This document shows positions 44,174-52,901 of a stretch of 64,000 nucleotides of DNA, in pieces. Position 1 is the stretch's first letter. The number at the start of each line of letters is the position of its first letter. The stretch is from JALZKA01 sp963717635. GTDB lineage: Bacteria > Actinomycetota > Thermoleophilia > Solirubrobacterales > 70-9. The stretch covers positions 1,302,001-1,366,000 of the forward strand of contig OY970347.1 in assembly GCA_963717635.1 (NCBI GenBank), read 5' to 3'. Both the position numbers and the translations under genes were made by a program. The notes beneath the pieces were generated by a model. That model was given only the letters and a program-made list of their open reading frames with translations, was not told where the DNA came from and did no database searches.

Positions 44174-44216
44174 GCGCGCTTGCGCTGCAGGCCGGCGAGG
44201 GGTACGTTTGTCCGGG

Positions 44217-45503
44217 ATGAGAGGGGGACGGATGAGGTTGTGGGTGGCTGTGGCTGTTGTGGCGGCGGTGGTGATCGCAGGGGCGCTCCCGGCGACGGCG
44301 GGGACAGCCAAGACCAAGCTCATCAGCAAGACGTCGGCCGGCGCGCCGGCAAGTGGCGGTGGTAGCAGCGAGAGCGCCGCTATCTCCGGCTCAGGCCGTT
44401 TTGTCGCCTTCCGGTCGCTGGCCACCAACCTGCCCGGTAATCCCGCGATCCCAGACGTCTACGCACATGACCGCAAGACGGGCAGGACGACGCTGATCAG
44501 CAAGACCTCGAGCGGGGAGCCCGCAGCCGACGGCTTCAGCTCGAATCCTGCGATCTCGGCGTCGGGCCGCTACATCGCATTCGAATCTATCGCCAGCAAC
44601 CTGCCCGGGGCGAATGGGCTCACCCAGGTTTACGTCCACGATCGAAAGACTCGCAGGACGAGGCTTTTGAGCAAAACGTCTGCCGGCGAGCCGGCGAACG
44701 GTGCAAGTTTCAACATTTCGCTTTCGGCTACGGGACGGTTCGTGGCGTTCAACTCCGGGGCGACCAACCTCCCGGGGAGCCCGGCGTTCTCGGACGTGTA
44801 CGTTCACGACCGGAAGACCCGCAAGACGAAGCTCGTCAGCAAGACCTCGACCGGCGAGACCCTCGACGAGGTCGCCGGCGCCCCCTCGATCTCGGCCTCG
44901 GGGCGGTTCGTCGCCTTCGATTCCGATGCCACCAACCTGCCCGGAAACGACGGCGCCGGGATCACGGACGTGTTCGTCCGTGACCGCAAGCGCGACACGA
45001 CGCGGCTCGTCAGCAAGTCGTCCTCGGGTGCAACCGGGGATGACTCGAGCTTCCGTCCGTCCATCTCCGCCCGGGGCCGCTTCGTCGCCTTCGCGTCCAG
45101 TGCAGACAACTTCCCCGGCAGCCCCTCGACCCAGGACATCCACGTCCACGACCGCAAGACCGGGAAGACCCGGCTTGTGAGCAAGACTTCGGGCGGCGCT
45201 CCGGCAAACGAGAGCAGCTCGGGCCCGTCGATCTCGGCCTCGGGCCGATTCGTCGCCTTCGCATCCACGGCTACCAACCTGCCCGGCGACACGGCCTTTA
45301 CCAACGTCTATGTCCACGACCGCAGGCGCGGGAAGACCCGCCTGATGAGCCAGACGTCCGCCGGTGCTCCGGCGACGGGTGGTCCGAGCGACGAGGCGTC
45401 GATCTCCGCCAGGGGCCTGTTCGTCGCGTTCGACTCCGCCGCCGACAACCTCCCCGGCGATGACGAGTTCGCGAACGTCTACGTCCGCGGTCCGCTGCGG
45501 TAG
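44217..45503 (+). CDS. Secreted seven-repeat beta-propeller protein (TolB/PD40-like)
   Basis: A 428-residue protein with a signal peptide of about 29 residues ending in LPATAG. The rest is seven tandem units of about 56 residues, each with T-(K/R)-L-(I/V/L)-S-K-T-S-x-G near its start, then ISASGRFVAF, then TNLPG and finally (D/N)VYVHDRK. The units are strikingly alike, which fits one unit per blade of a seven-bladed propeller and suggests recent duplication. The role is unknown; extracellular binding is likely. TACGTT ends eight bases before the ATG. Confidence 0.85.
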   Translation: MRGGRMRLWVAVAVVAAVVIAGALPATAGTAKTKLISKTSAGAPASGGGSSESAAISGSGRFVAFRSLATNLPGNPAIPDVYAHDRKTGRTTLISKTSSGEPAADGFSSNPAISASGRYIAFESIASNLPGANGLTQVYVHDRKTRRTRLLSKTSAGEPANGASFNISLSATGRFVAFNSGATNLPGSPAFSDVYVHDRKTRKTKLVSKTSTGETLDEVAGAPSISASGRFVAFDSDATNLPGNDGAGITDVFVRDRKRDTTRLVSKSSSGATGDDSSFRPSISARGRFVAFASSADNFPGSPSTQDIHVHDRKTGKTRLVSKTSGGAPANESSSGPSISASGRFVAFASTATNLPGDTAFTNVYVHDRRRGKTRLMSQTSAGAPATGGPSDEASISARGLFVAFDSAADNLPGDDEFANVYVRGPLR

Positions 45504-45569
45504 TCACCGTTATGCTGGCCCGGCAGGGCAGCGCGATAGTCCAGGGACGGGCTCGGGCAGGAGGTGCGA

Positions 45570-46031
45570 ATGCGGTTCAGGTTGAGCTATGCGAACGTAA
45601 TGTCGACGGTCGCGTGTTTTGTCGCGCTCGGTGGTGGTGCGTACGCCGCGTCTAAGATCGGCTCGCAAGACATCAAGCGCAACGCCGTCCTCTCCAAGCA
45701 CATCAAGGGCAACCAGGTCAAGGGGGGCGACGTCAAGGAGTCCACGCTTCGCGGCGCGCCTCCGCTCGCCTATGCGCACGTCGTTGGTGGCGAAGTCATT
45801 CCGAGCCGCTCGCGTGGGGTGACGATCGTCGACGACAACGTAACCGGCGCCTATTGCATGAACGTGACGGGCACTCCCAAGGTCGTCGAGGCGACCGTGG
45901 ACGACAGCTCGCTCTCGACCGCCACAGCCTCGTTCGACCTCGACGTGTGTCCCGCCGGCACGGATGTCGAAGTCCTGACGGGGACCGAGACCACCTTCGG
46001 GGATCGAGACTTCTTCGTCGTGTTTCATTGA
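45570..46031 (+). CDS. Small secreted protein of the 'IGSxDIK' type
   Basis: A 153-residue protein. A signal peptide, MRFRLSYANVMSTVACFVAL then GGGAYAA, is followed by SKIGSQDIKRNAVLSKHIKGNQVKG-type short polar repeats (cut here), and a C-terminal domain with two cysteines (AYCMN and LDVCPAG). Proteins with this start are common in Solirubrobacterales genomes but have no known function. AGGAGG six bases before the ATG at 45570 decides this start over the GTG at 45564. It follows the propeller gene. Confidence 0.75.
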   Translation: MRFRLSYANVMSTVACFVALGGGAYAASKIGSQDIKRNAVLSKHIKGNQVKGGDVKESTLRGAPPLAYAHVVGGEVIPSRSRGVTIVDDNVTGAYCMNVTGTPKVVEATVDDSSLSTATASFDLDVCPAGTDVEVLTGTETTFGDRDFFVVFH

Positions 46032-46075
46032 GGCGACGCCGCTCCGGTTGGAGCCAGCGCGCCTAAGCTTGGGCC

Positions 46076-46963
46076 GTGCCCGAGCTGCCCGAAGTCGAGA
46101 CGATCCGTCGCCAGCTCGAGCCGGCATTGGTCGGGCGCCGGATCGAGGGCGCGCGGGTGCTGGACGAACGCTGGACGCGCCCCGAGCCGCCGCGCGCTGT
46201 CGAGGCGGAACTGAAGGGCCGCCGGATCGAGTCCGTGGGTCGCCGGGGCAAGTATCTGCTCGTGGGGCTGGAGGGCCAACGCTTTTTGGTGATGCACCTG
46301 CGGATGACCGGGAACCTGCTGCTGGCCGGGGCGGAGCGGTTCGGCGCCCCCCGGTTGTACGAGTCGGAGCCTGACGATCGCTTCCTGCGGGCGGCGTTCG
46401 GCCTGGACGATGGCTCGGAGCTTTGGTTCACCGACGCGCGGCGCTTCGGCCACGGGGTGGTGCTGACGGCGGCGGAGCTCGATCCGTATCTCGAGGCGAG
46501 GCTGGGAGTCGAGCCACTGGGCGGCGAGCTGACGGGCGAGGGCTTGGCGCATCTCGCGGCCGGGCGCACGGCGCCGCTGAAGTCGTTCCTGCTTGACCAG
46601 CGGCGCGTGGCCGGGATCGGGAACATCTACGCCGACGAGGCGCTCCACCGGGCCGAACTGCACCCGCTCTCGCCCGCGGGGTCGATGCGCGCCGAGCACT
46701 GCGAGGCCCTGGTCGAGGGGATCGTCGAGGCGCTGGAGGCCGGGCTTGCGCATGGCGGCTCATCGATCGACGACTACCGCGACGCGCGCGGCGAGCGCGG
46801 CTCGATGCAGGACGAGTTCCTCGTTCACACGCGCGAGGGCCAGGAGTGCGAGCGCTGCGGCGGCGAGATCAGGCGGATCGTTGTTGGCGGCCGCTCGACC
46901 TACTTCTGCCCGGATTGCCAGGTCCGGCTACGGCGGCGGCGCGGGAGGACGGCGCGCCGGTGA
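46076..46963 (+). CDS. mutM: Formamidopyrimidine-DNA glycosylase
   Basis: Removes 8-oxoguanine and other oxidised purines, with AP lyase activity. A 295-residue protein. The catalytic N-terminus is MPELPEVETIRRQL (Pro after the removed Met). The helix-two-turn-helix is DQRRVAGIGNIYADEALHRA, and the zinc finger at the end is CERCGGEIRRIVVGG with CPDCQ. GTG start; TAAGCT ends six bases before it, so it is probably leaderless. The next gene's GTG overlaps its stop. Confidence 0.95.
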   Translation: MPELPEVETIRRQLEPALVGRRIEGARVLDERWTRPEPPRAVEAELKGRRIESVGRRGKYLLVGLEGQRFLVMHLRMTGNLLLAGAERFGAPRLYESEPDDRFLRAAFGLDDGSELWFTDARRFGHGVVLTAAELDPYLEARLGVEPLGGELTGEGLAHLAAGRTAPLKSFLLDQRRVAGIGNIYADEALHRAELHPLSPAGSMRAEHCEALVEGIVEALEAGLAHGGSSIDDYRDARGERGSMQDEFLVHTREGQECERCGGEIRRIVVGGRSTYFCPDCQVRLRRRRGRTARR

Positions 46964-47889
46964 GCGAGCCGCTGCCGCCCCCCGCGGGATTTCGCATCGG
47001 GCATTGGAGCGACCCGGAGGGGCGCACGGGCTGCACCGTGGTGATCGCACCGGATCAGGCCCGGGGCGGGGTGGACGTGCGGGGCGGCGGCCCCGGCACC
47101 CGGGAGACCGATGTGATCGGCCCGCTCGCCGGGACCGACCGGGTAACGGCGGTGATGCTGGCGGGCGGCAGCGCGTACGGGCTCGCCGCGGCGGACGGTG
47201 CGATGCGCTGGCTCGAGGAGCAGGGGATCGGCTATCCGACCCCGGCGGGCGTGGTGCCGATCGTTCCCGCGGCAATCGTCTACGACCTGGCGGAGGGCGA
47301 CGCGGCCGCTCGGCCGGGTACGGACGCCGGCTATGCCGCCTGCCAGGCGGCGGCGGAGGGCGTACCGGATCGGGGTCGCGTGGGAGCGGGAAGCGGGACG
47401 GCGGCGAGCAAGCTGCTTGGCCGGGAGCGGGCGGTCGCAGCGGGCGTGGGATACGCGGCGGCGAAGGGCATCGGCGGGATCACGGTGGCCGCCCTTGCCG
47501 TCGTCAACCCGTTCGGTGACGTGATCGGAGTCGATGGTCAGCCCGTGGCGGCCGCGCGGGCCGAGGACGGAAGCGAGTTGCGGACAGCCGCGGCGATCGC
47601 GGCGATGGAGGAGCCGCCGGATCCGCTCAAGGTGCAGCCGGGAAACACGACTTTGATGTGCTTGATGACGGACGCGCCACTCGACAAGGCCGGCTGCGCG
47701 CGGTTGGCGCGCGCTGCGGCGGCCGGGGTCGCACGGGCGGTGGAGCCGGTGTTCACCGACGTGGACGGGGACGTGGTGTTCTGTCTGGCGTCCGGCAGGG
47801 GCGAGGCCGACCGGTTCACCATCCTGCAGACGCAGACGATCGCCGCGGCAGTCGTGGCCGACGCCATCCGGGACGCGGTCGTTCGTTAG
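46960..47889 (+). CDS. P1 family (DmpA/NylC-like) N-terminal nucleophile hydrolase
   Basis: A 309-residue protein of the S58/DmpA-type aminopeptidase-esterase family. Features: GFRIGHWSDPEGRTGCTVV near the start, MLAGGSAYGLAAADG, VGAGSGTAASK, AALAVVNPFGDVI, and PGNTTLM, where autocatalytic cleavage before the Thr in the Asn-Thr pair would free the nucleophile as in NylC. The substrate is unknown; family members act on D-amino acid peptides, beta-peptides or cyclic amides. The GTG overlaps the mutM TGA by four bases. Confidence 0.87.
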   Translation: MSEPLPPPAGFRIGHWSDPEGRTGCTVVIAPDQARGGVDVRGGGPGTRETDVIGPLAGTDRVTAVMLAGGSAYGLAAADGAMRWLEEQGIGYPTPAGVVPIVPAAIVYDLAEGDAAARPGTDAGYAACQAAAEGVPDRGRVGAGSGTAASKLLGRERAVAAGVGYAAAKGIGGITVAALAVVNPFGDVIGVDGQPVAAARAEDGSELRTAAAIAAMEEPPDPLKVQPGNTTLMCLMTDAPLDKAGCARLARAAAAGVARAVEPVFTDVDGDVVFCLASGRGEADRFTILQTQTIAAAVVADAIRDAVVR

Positions 47890-47919
47890 GCGTCCGCCGG
47901 GTTCGCCAGCATTGGCTGC

Positions 47920-48660
47920 GTGCCGGGTTCGTTTAAGACGGAGGCCGTGGTGTTGCGCTCGATCCGCTACGGCGAGGCGGACCGGGTGCTGCACCTCTAC
48001 ACGGCGGCCCGGGGACGAGTCGGCGCGATCGCGAAGGGCTCGCGCAAGCCGCGCTCGCGGTTCGGCGGGCGGCTGGAGCCGTTCTTCCGGCTCGACCTGA
48101 TGTTGCATGAGGGCAGGGGTGACCTGGCGACGGTGACGGGTGCGCACACGGTGGCGGCGCATCCGAGCCTGCGCTCGAGCGGCCCCGCGCTGGCGGCGGC
48201 CGCTCGTGGGTGCGACGCGGTTCTGCGCCTGCTCGACTCGGCTGAGCCGAATCCGGCCGCGTACAACCTGCTGTGCAGGTACCTCGAGATGCTGGACGGC
48301 GAGGAGGACGAGACGGTTCGCGACGTGGACGGAGCCGCGGGGCTCGCGACGGCGCTTGCCTTCCGATTGAAGCTGGCGCTGTCCGCCGGGTTCGCGCCGG
48401 AGCTGACGGCGTGCGCGCGCTGCGGGGAGGCGGGCGAGCTGCGGGCGTTCTCGGGGGCGGCGGGCGGCGTGGTGTGCGGAGCCTGTCAGCGCGACGGCTT
48501 CGAGATGTCGGCGGAGGCGCACGGGTTCCTGCTGGAAGCGCTCGGTCGCCCGCTGGCCCAGGCGCCGGTCGCGACACCGCGGGCGCTGCGCCAGGCCGAG
48601 CGCGCGATCACTGCCACGCTTGAGCACCACGCGCATGTCCAGTTACGCTCAGCCGCCTGA
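47920..48660 (+). CDS. recO: DNA repair protein RecO
   Basis: Recombination mediator of the RecFOR pathway. A 246-residue protein with an N-terminal OB fold (KTEAVVLRSIRYGEADRVLHLYT) and a helical C-terminal domain with a zinc-type CARCGEAGEL...CGAC pair of CxxC motifs. GTG start 30 bases after the P1 peptidase gene. The next gene begins at a CTG that overlaps its TGA. Confidence 0.93.
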   Translation: MPGSFKTEAVVLRSIRYGEADRVLHLYTAARGRVGAIAKGSRKPRSRFGGRLEPFFRLDLMLHEGRGDLATVTGAHTVAAHPSLRSSGPALAAAARGCDAVLRLLDSAEPNPAAYNLLCRYLEMLDGEEDETVRDVDGAAGLATALAFRLKLALSAGFAPELTACARCGEAGELRAFSGAAGGVVCGACQRDGFEMSAEAHGFLLEALGRPLAQAPVATPRALRQAERAITATLEHHAHVQLRSAA

Positions 48661-49292
48661 GCGAGACGAACGCGGAACACGAAGAGCGCGAGCATTTCCT
48701 GCACGCCATCGGCGGGCGGCACGGCATCGCGGACTCGAGCCTGCCGGGGCTGGCATTCGTGATCGCGTACACGGCCGGCGGGCAGCGGCTGAACGTGGCG
48801 ATCTGGGCGGCGATCGCGGTTGGCGCGGTGCTGTTCGGGATCCGGATCTTGCGCCGCGAGACGCTCCAGTTCGCGCTGGCCGGGTTCGTCGGCGTGGCGA
48901 TTGCGGCGTTCGTCGCCAATCAGACGGGCCGGGCGGAGGACTTCTTTTTGCCAGGGCTACTTCTCAACCTGGCTTACGCGGCGGCCTACCTGGTCTCGAT
49001 TGCGATCCGGTGGCCGCTGCTGGGCGTGATCGTGGGACCGCTCAACGGCGAAGGGATGGAGTGGCGCCAGGATCCGGAGCGGCTGCGCCTCTACTCGCGA
49101 GCGAGCTGGATCTGGGTGGGGGTCTTCACCGTGCGGCTTGCGGTTCAGCTGCCGCTCTACTTCGCCGACGAGCTGGTGGCGCTGGGCGTGGCGAAGACGG
49201 CGATGGGGTTCCCGGTGTTCGGGCTCGCGGCGTGGCTCTCGTACCTGGTGTTGCGGGAGGGCGGCTGGCGGCTGGGGGAGCACCCTTCCTGA
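48657..49292 (+). CDS. DUF3159 family membrane protein, probable CTG start
   Basis: A polytopic membrane protein of 211 residues. DUF3159 features: IGGRHGIADSSLPGLAFVIAY, LQFALAGFVGVAIAAFVANQ, GRAEDFFLPGLLLNLAY and IRWPLLGVIVGP. The conserved GGRHG-to-FVIAY segment lies upstream of the first ATG/GTG/TTG in frame (GTG at 48759). No standard start exists between the in-frame TGA at 48621 and that GTG. The CTG at 48657 overlaps the recO stop as CTGA, exactly like the ATGA/GTGA couplings elsewhere, so I take it as the start. Function unknown. Confidence 0.75.
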   Translation: MSETNAEHEEREHFLHAIGGRHGIADSSLPGLAFVIAYTAGGQRLNVAIWAAIAVGAVLFGIRILRRETLQFALAGFVGVAIAAFVANQTGRAEDFFLPGLLLNLAYAAAYLVSIAIRWPLLGVIVGPLNGEGMEWRQDPERLRLYSRASWIWVGVFTVRLAVQLPLYFADELVALGVAKTAMGFPVFGLAAWLSYLVLREGGWRLGEHPS

Positions 49293-49321
49293 GGGATGGG
49301 AGCGGGGCCTATGCTGGCGGC

Positions 49322-50323
49322 GTGAGCGAGCACGAGGAGCGCACCCGGCGCTGGGAGGCCGAGTTCCACTGGGACCGCGCGACGCCCTCGTATCCAGCGG
49401 TTCGGCGCGAAGCTGAGCCCGACAGCGAGGTGCGGACCCCGTTTCAGCGCGATCGGGACCGGATCGTGCACGCGAAGGCGTTCCGGCGGCTGATGCACAA
49501 GACGCAGGTGTTCATCGCGCCCGAGGGGGATCACTACCGAACGCGGTTGACGCACACGCTGGAGACGTGTCAGATCGCGCGGACGACTGCCCGGGCGCTT
49601 GGCTTGAACGAAGACCTGACGGAGGCGATCGGGCTCGGGCACGACCTCGGCCATCCGCCATTCGGGCACATCGGCGAGGAGGCGCTGGACGAAGCTCTGC
49701 AGGAGCGGGCGGGACGGCGCTTCAAGCACAACGAGCAGTCATTGCGGGTGGTCGAGGTGCTCGAGCGCGACGGCGAGGGCCTGAACCTGACGGAGCAGGT
49801 GCGCGACGGGATTCTCAACCACACCGGGTCCGGCAAGCCGGCGACGCTCGAGGGCAAGATCGTCCGCCTGGTCGACCGTGTGGCCTACATCAACCACGAC
49901 ATCGACGATGCGATCAGGGCGCAGATCATCACGCCGGCCGACTTGCCCGGGGCGGAGATCGAGCTGCTGGGGCCGACGGGTTCGGCCCGGATCGACAGGC
50001 TCGTTCGCGACATCGTCGCCAGCTCGCGCGAGGCGGGGGACATCGCTCAGAGCGAGGAGGTGGGCGGCGCGATGCTGAGGCTGCGGAAGTTCATGTTCCA
50101 GCGCGTGTACCTCGGACCGGAGGCGCGCTCCGAGCACGAACGGGTACAGCGGGCGCTGCGAAGTCTGTTCGAGCACTTCCTGGCGCATGTCGACGAGGTT
50201 CCCGAGGGTGATCCCGCGGCCGACGAGGTGCAGCGCGTGACGGACTATCTGGCGGGAATGACCGACCGGTTTTGCATCGCGACGTTCCGGCGGCTGGCGC
50301 TGCCCGAGGAGTCGCGGCTTTGA
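49322..50323 (+). CDS. dgt: Deoxyguanosine triphosphate triphosphohydrolase-like protein (dGTPase)
   Basis: HD-domain hydrolase of dNTPs, 333 residues. Motifs: TPFQRDRDRIVHAKAFRRL, YRTRLTHTLETCQIAR (first His), GLGHDLGHPPFGHIGEEAL (HD pair), NEQSLRVVE, and VAYINHDIDDA with the later Asp. GTG at 49322; TATGCT at 49310-49315 ends six bases before it. The order dgt-dnaG is conserved in Actinobacteria. Confidence 0.94.
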   Translation: MSEHEERTRRWEAEFHWDRATPSYPAVRREAEPDSEVRTPFQRDRDRIVHAKAFRRLMHKTQVFIAPEGDHYRTRLTHTLETCQIARTTARALGLNEDLTEAIGLGHDLGHPPFGHIGEEALDEALQERAGRRFKHNEQSLRVVEVLERDGEGLNLTEQVRDGILNHTGSGKPATLEGKIVRLVDRVAYINHDIDDAIRAQIITPADLPGAEIELLGPTGSARIDRLVRDIVASSREAGDIAQSEEVGGAMLRLRKFMFQRVYLGPEARSEHERVQRALRSLFEHFLAHVDEVPEGDPAADEVQRVTDYLAGMTDRFCIATFRRLALPEESRL

Positions 50324-50343
50324 GCACCATCTAGGTTTGAGTC

Positions 50344-52140
50344 GTGGCGCGGTTCTCGCAGGAGTCGATCGAGCGGGTGAAGGACGCCGTCGACATCGTC
50401 GAGGTGGTGTCGGCGCACACCGAGCTGCGGCGCTCGGGCCAGCGCTTTACGGGTCTGTGCCCGTTCCACGACGAGCGGACACCGTCGTTCTCGGTCAATG
50501 CGGCGGAAAAGGTCTACCACTGCTTCGGGTGCGGGGTGGGCGGCGACGTGATCACGTTCGTGGAGGAGAAGGAGGGGTTGGCGTTCGCGGACGCTGTGGA
50601 GTCGCTGGCGGATCGCTACGGGGTGGAGGTCGAGCGCGAGCAGGAGGATCCGCGGGCTGAGGAGGCGCGGAAGCGAGAGGGCCGCTTACGGGAACTGTTG
50701 GACGAACCGCAAAGTTTTACCGCAAGTACCTCTGGGAGTCGAGACGAGGCGCAGAAGGCCGTGAGTACTTCGCGGGCGAGGGCTCAGCGAAGAGACGCTG
50801 AGTACGTTCAACGTTGGTTTCGCCCCGAACAGTGGGACACGGTGGTAGTCTCCGGGCCAGCGGAAGGCGGTTCTCCATCAAGAGTTGATTGATTCGGGGC
50901 TAGTCAAGAAATACAGCAAGGGAAGCCCATCGATCACTTCAGGGCACGGATCATGTTTCCGATTCGGGACGCGCAAGGACGAATGCAGGGCTTCGGAGGC
51001 CGGGCGACGCGGCAAGGGACAGAGCGCGAAGTACGTCAACTCTCCAGACAGTCGGCTGTTCAACAAGAGCGAGTGCTGTATGGCATTGAAGTGCTCGGAG
51101 CGCGATCGCGAAGGCCGGAGGGTCAGTTGTCGTGGAGGGCTACACAGATGTAATTGCGCACATCAGGCCGGGAATAGAGCAAGCCGTCGCTGTGATGGGG
51201 ACCGCCATCACACGAGGCCAAGTAGCTCGCCTATCGGGCTGAGCAGATGAACGTCGTCTTGGCACTCGACGCGGATCGAGCTGGGCGGGAGGCAATGCTT
51301 CGGAGGCCAGCGTGTTGCGGCGGGTAAGGGCGTGCGGTTGCTGGTTGCACCAATGCCTGAGGGAAAGGACCCCGCGGAGCATTCTTGGAGGGCGCTCGCC
51401 GGGGTCCGACGCCGGCTGAAGAGTTCGCTTCTTTGGTCGACGACGCGTCGGACTCCCGTCATTTCACGTGCGAAGGTTCTCGACGATGCCGACTTGGCCC
51501 ACCGCAGGGTCGCGACGACGCCCTCGACGAAGTGGCGCCGTCTTGGCGGGTGCTTGGCGACGCTGTCACGCGCGAGGAGCTCTGCGGGAGGCGAGCGAGC
51601 GACTTGAACATCGAGCCTGCGCTCGTCGGGCGGCGAGTTTCGGCTGTCAAGATCTGGAGTGCGAAGCTAAGTTGAGACAGCCGCACGTCGAGGACGGAAA
51701 ATCCGGCCCCGGAGCGGCGCGTAGTCAGCGCGAACGAGCTGCACGAGCAGGCACTGCTGGCGATGTGCATCGCCGCACCTGCGTACGGGCGGGACTATCT
51801 TGGAGCGGATTGCGGAGGAGCACCTGAGCTCGGCGGCGATGACCGGGTGCGCGATTGGCTCGTCATGCATCTGGAGCATCCGGGTGAGGGGCTGCCGCGC
51901 GACGACGAGGAGCTCACGGACGCGGTGACGCAGCTGATGGTCCGTGCGCAGCGTGAGCCGCCGAGCCCGGCGGCGATGGAGCTCAACTTCCTGCTGCTGG
52001 AGAAGGCAGCGGTGGAGCGGCAGATCAGCGCTGCGGAGGCGAACGGGGGCGACCCACCGGTGCAGCTCCAGAAACGGCGATCCGAGCTCGCGGAACGCAT
52101 CGCCCATTACGAGGGCGAGACGAAACCGTCACGAAAATGA
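50344..52140 (+). pseudogene. dnaG: DNA primase, interrupted by many frameshifts
   Basis: The start is intact: MARFSQESIERVKDAVDIVE, the zinc finger CPFHDERTPSF...CFGCGVGG and GLAFADAVESLADRYGVEVE. After about base 50700 the primase continues but hops between all three frames: RTAKFYRKYLWESRRG, DHFRARIMFPIRDAQGRMQG, KYVNSPDSRLFNKS, SVVVEGYTDV, AVAVMGTAITRG, LALDADRAGREAML (TOPRIM core), GKGVRLLVAPMPEGKDPAE. The C-terminal DnaB-binding part is again in one frame from about 51850. I count at least ten shifts, mostly single-base losses in short runs. As written it cannot make full primase. Either the sequence is faulty here or this copy is dead. Confidence 0.85.
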
Positions 52141-52191
52141 TACGAACAGACGTTCGCTGTTTCCGTCCGGTCCGGTCGGGACGATTCGGGC

Positions 52192-52785
52192 ATGGACAGG
52201 GATCGACGTGGCAAGCAGAAGCACACAGCCCGCGGCGCCTTGTCCCGTGATGCCCTAGGGGAGTTGGTCGATCCGGGAGCAACGTTGCATGAGATCGGGA
52301 TGGCCGTTGATCGCAGTCCTTCCACTGTTCGGCATTGGCTGCGGCGATACGGGCTCACCACGAAGAATGGCCGCGGTCCAAGGCCGTCCTACGATCGCGT
52401 AGACCTCGATCGGGCTGCTGGTTCTGGCTCTCGGTCGGTTACGGCGAGGTGTCACGTTCACGGCGAAACCGAATTCGGTATCTCCGACGGGAAGCGTCGA
52501 CGCGTGTTCTGCAAACGGTGTCGCGCCGAGGCAGTAGCGAGGCGCAGGAGGAAGGTGAAGGAGATCTTGGTTCAAGAGGCAGGCGGACGCTGCCAGCTGT
52601 GTGGCTATGACCGCTCGGTGCGAGCTCTTCACTTCCACCACCGCGACCCTCGCACGAAGGCCTTCGGGATTGCCGCACAGGGCCTGACGCGATCGATCGC
52701 TGAGATGCGTCAAGAAGCGCAGAAGTGCGCGCTTCTCTGCTCAAACTGCCACATGGAAGTCGAAGGCGGACTCACCGTTCTCTAG
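52192..52785 (+). CDS. HNH endonuclease with N-terminal helix-turn-helix
   Basis: A 197-residue protein. Residues 20-60 form a helix-turn-helix (GATLHEIGMAVDRSPSTVRHWLRRYGL). A basic linker with a CKRC pair leads to the HNH domain: GGRCQLCGY, ALHFHHRDP and CALLCSNCHMEVEGG. This looks like a stand-alone DNA-nicking or homing-type protein. Codon use is less GC-biased than in neighbouring genes. It lies between the broken dnaG and tRNA-Asn, where a tRNA end is a usual insertion point. ATG start with GGACAGG-type purines nearby; start confidence is moderate. Confidence 0.8.
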   Translation: MDRDRRGKQKHTARGALSRDALGELVDPGATLHEIGMAVDRSPSTVRHWLRRYGLTTKNGRGPRPSYDRVDLDRAAGSGSRSVTARCHVHGETEFGISDGKRRRVFCKRCRAEAVARRRRKVKEILVQEAGGRCQLCGYDRSVRALHFHHRDPRTKAFGIAAQGLTRSIAEMRQEAQKCALLCSNCHMEVEGGLTVL

Positions 52786-52826
52786 AGTTGGGCCCCCGGC
52801 TTCCGGGTGGCGAAGACGCAAAGCGA

Positions 52827-52899
52827 TCCGGGGTAGCTCAATTGGCAGAGCAATCGGTTGTTACCCGATAGGTTGTCGGTTCGAGTCCGACCCCCGGAG
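52827..52899 (+). tRNA. tRNA-Asn (anticodon GTT)
   Basis: 73 bases. The acceptor stem TCCGGGG pairs with CCCCGGA, followed by G as discriminator. The anticodon stem ATCGG/CCGAT encloses the loop TTGTTAC (anticodon GTT). The T arm is GTCGG-TTCGAGT-CCGAC. CCA is not encoded. The stop of the opposing glycosyltransferase gene begins two bases after its end. Confidence 0.95.
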
Positions 52900-52901
52900 C
52901 T

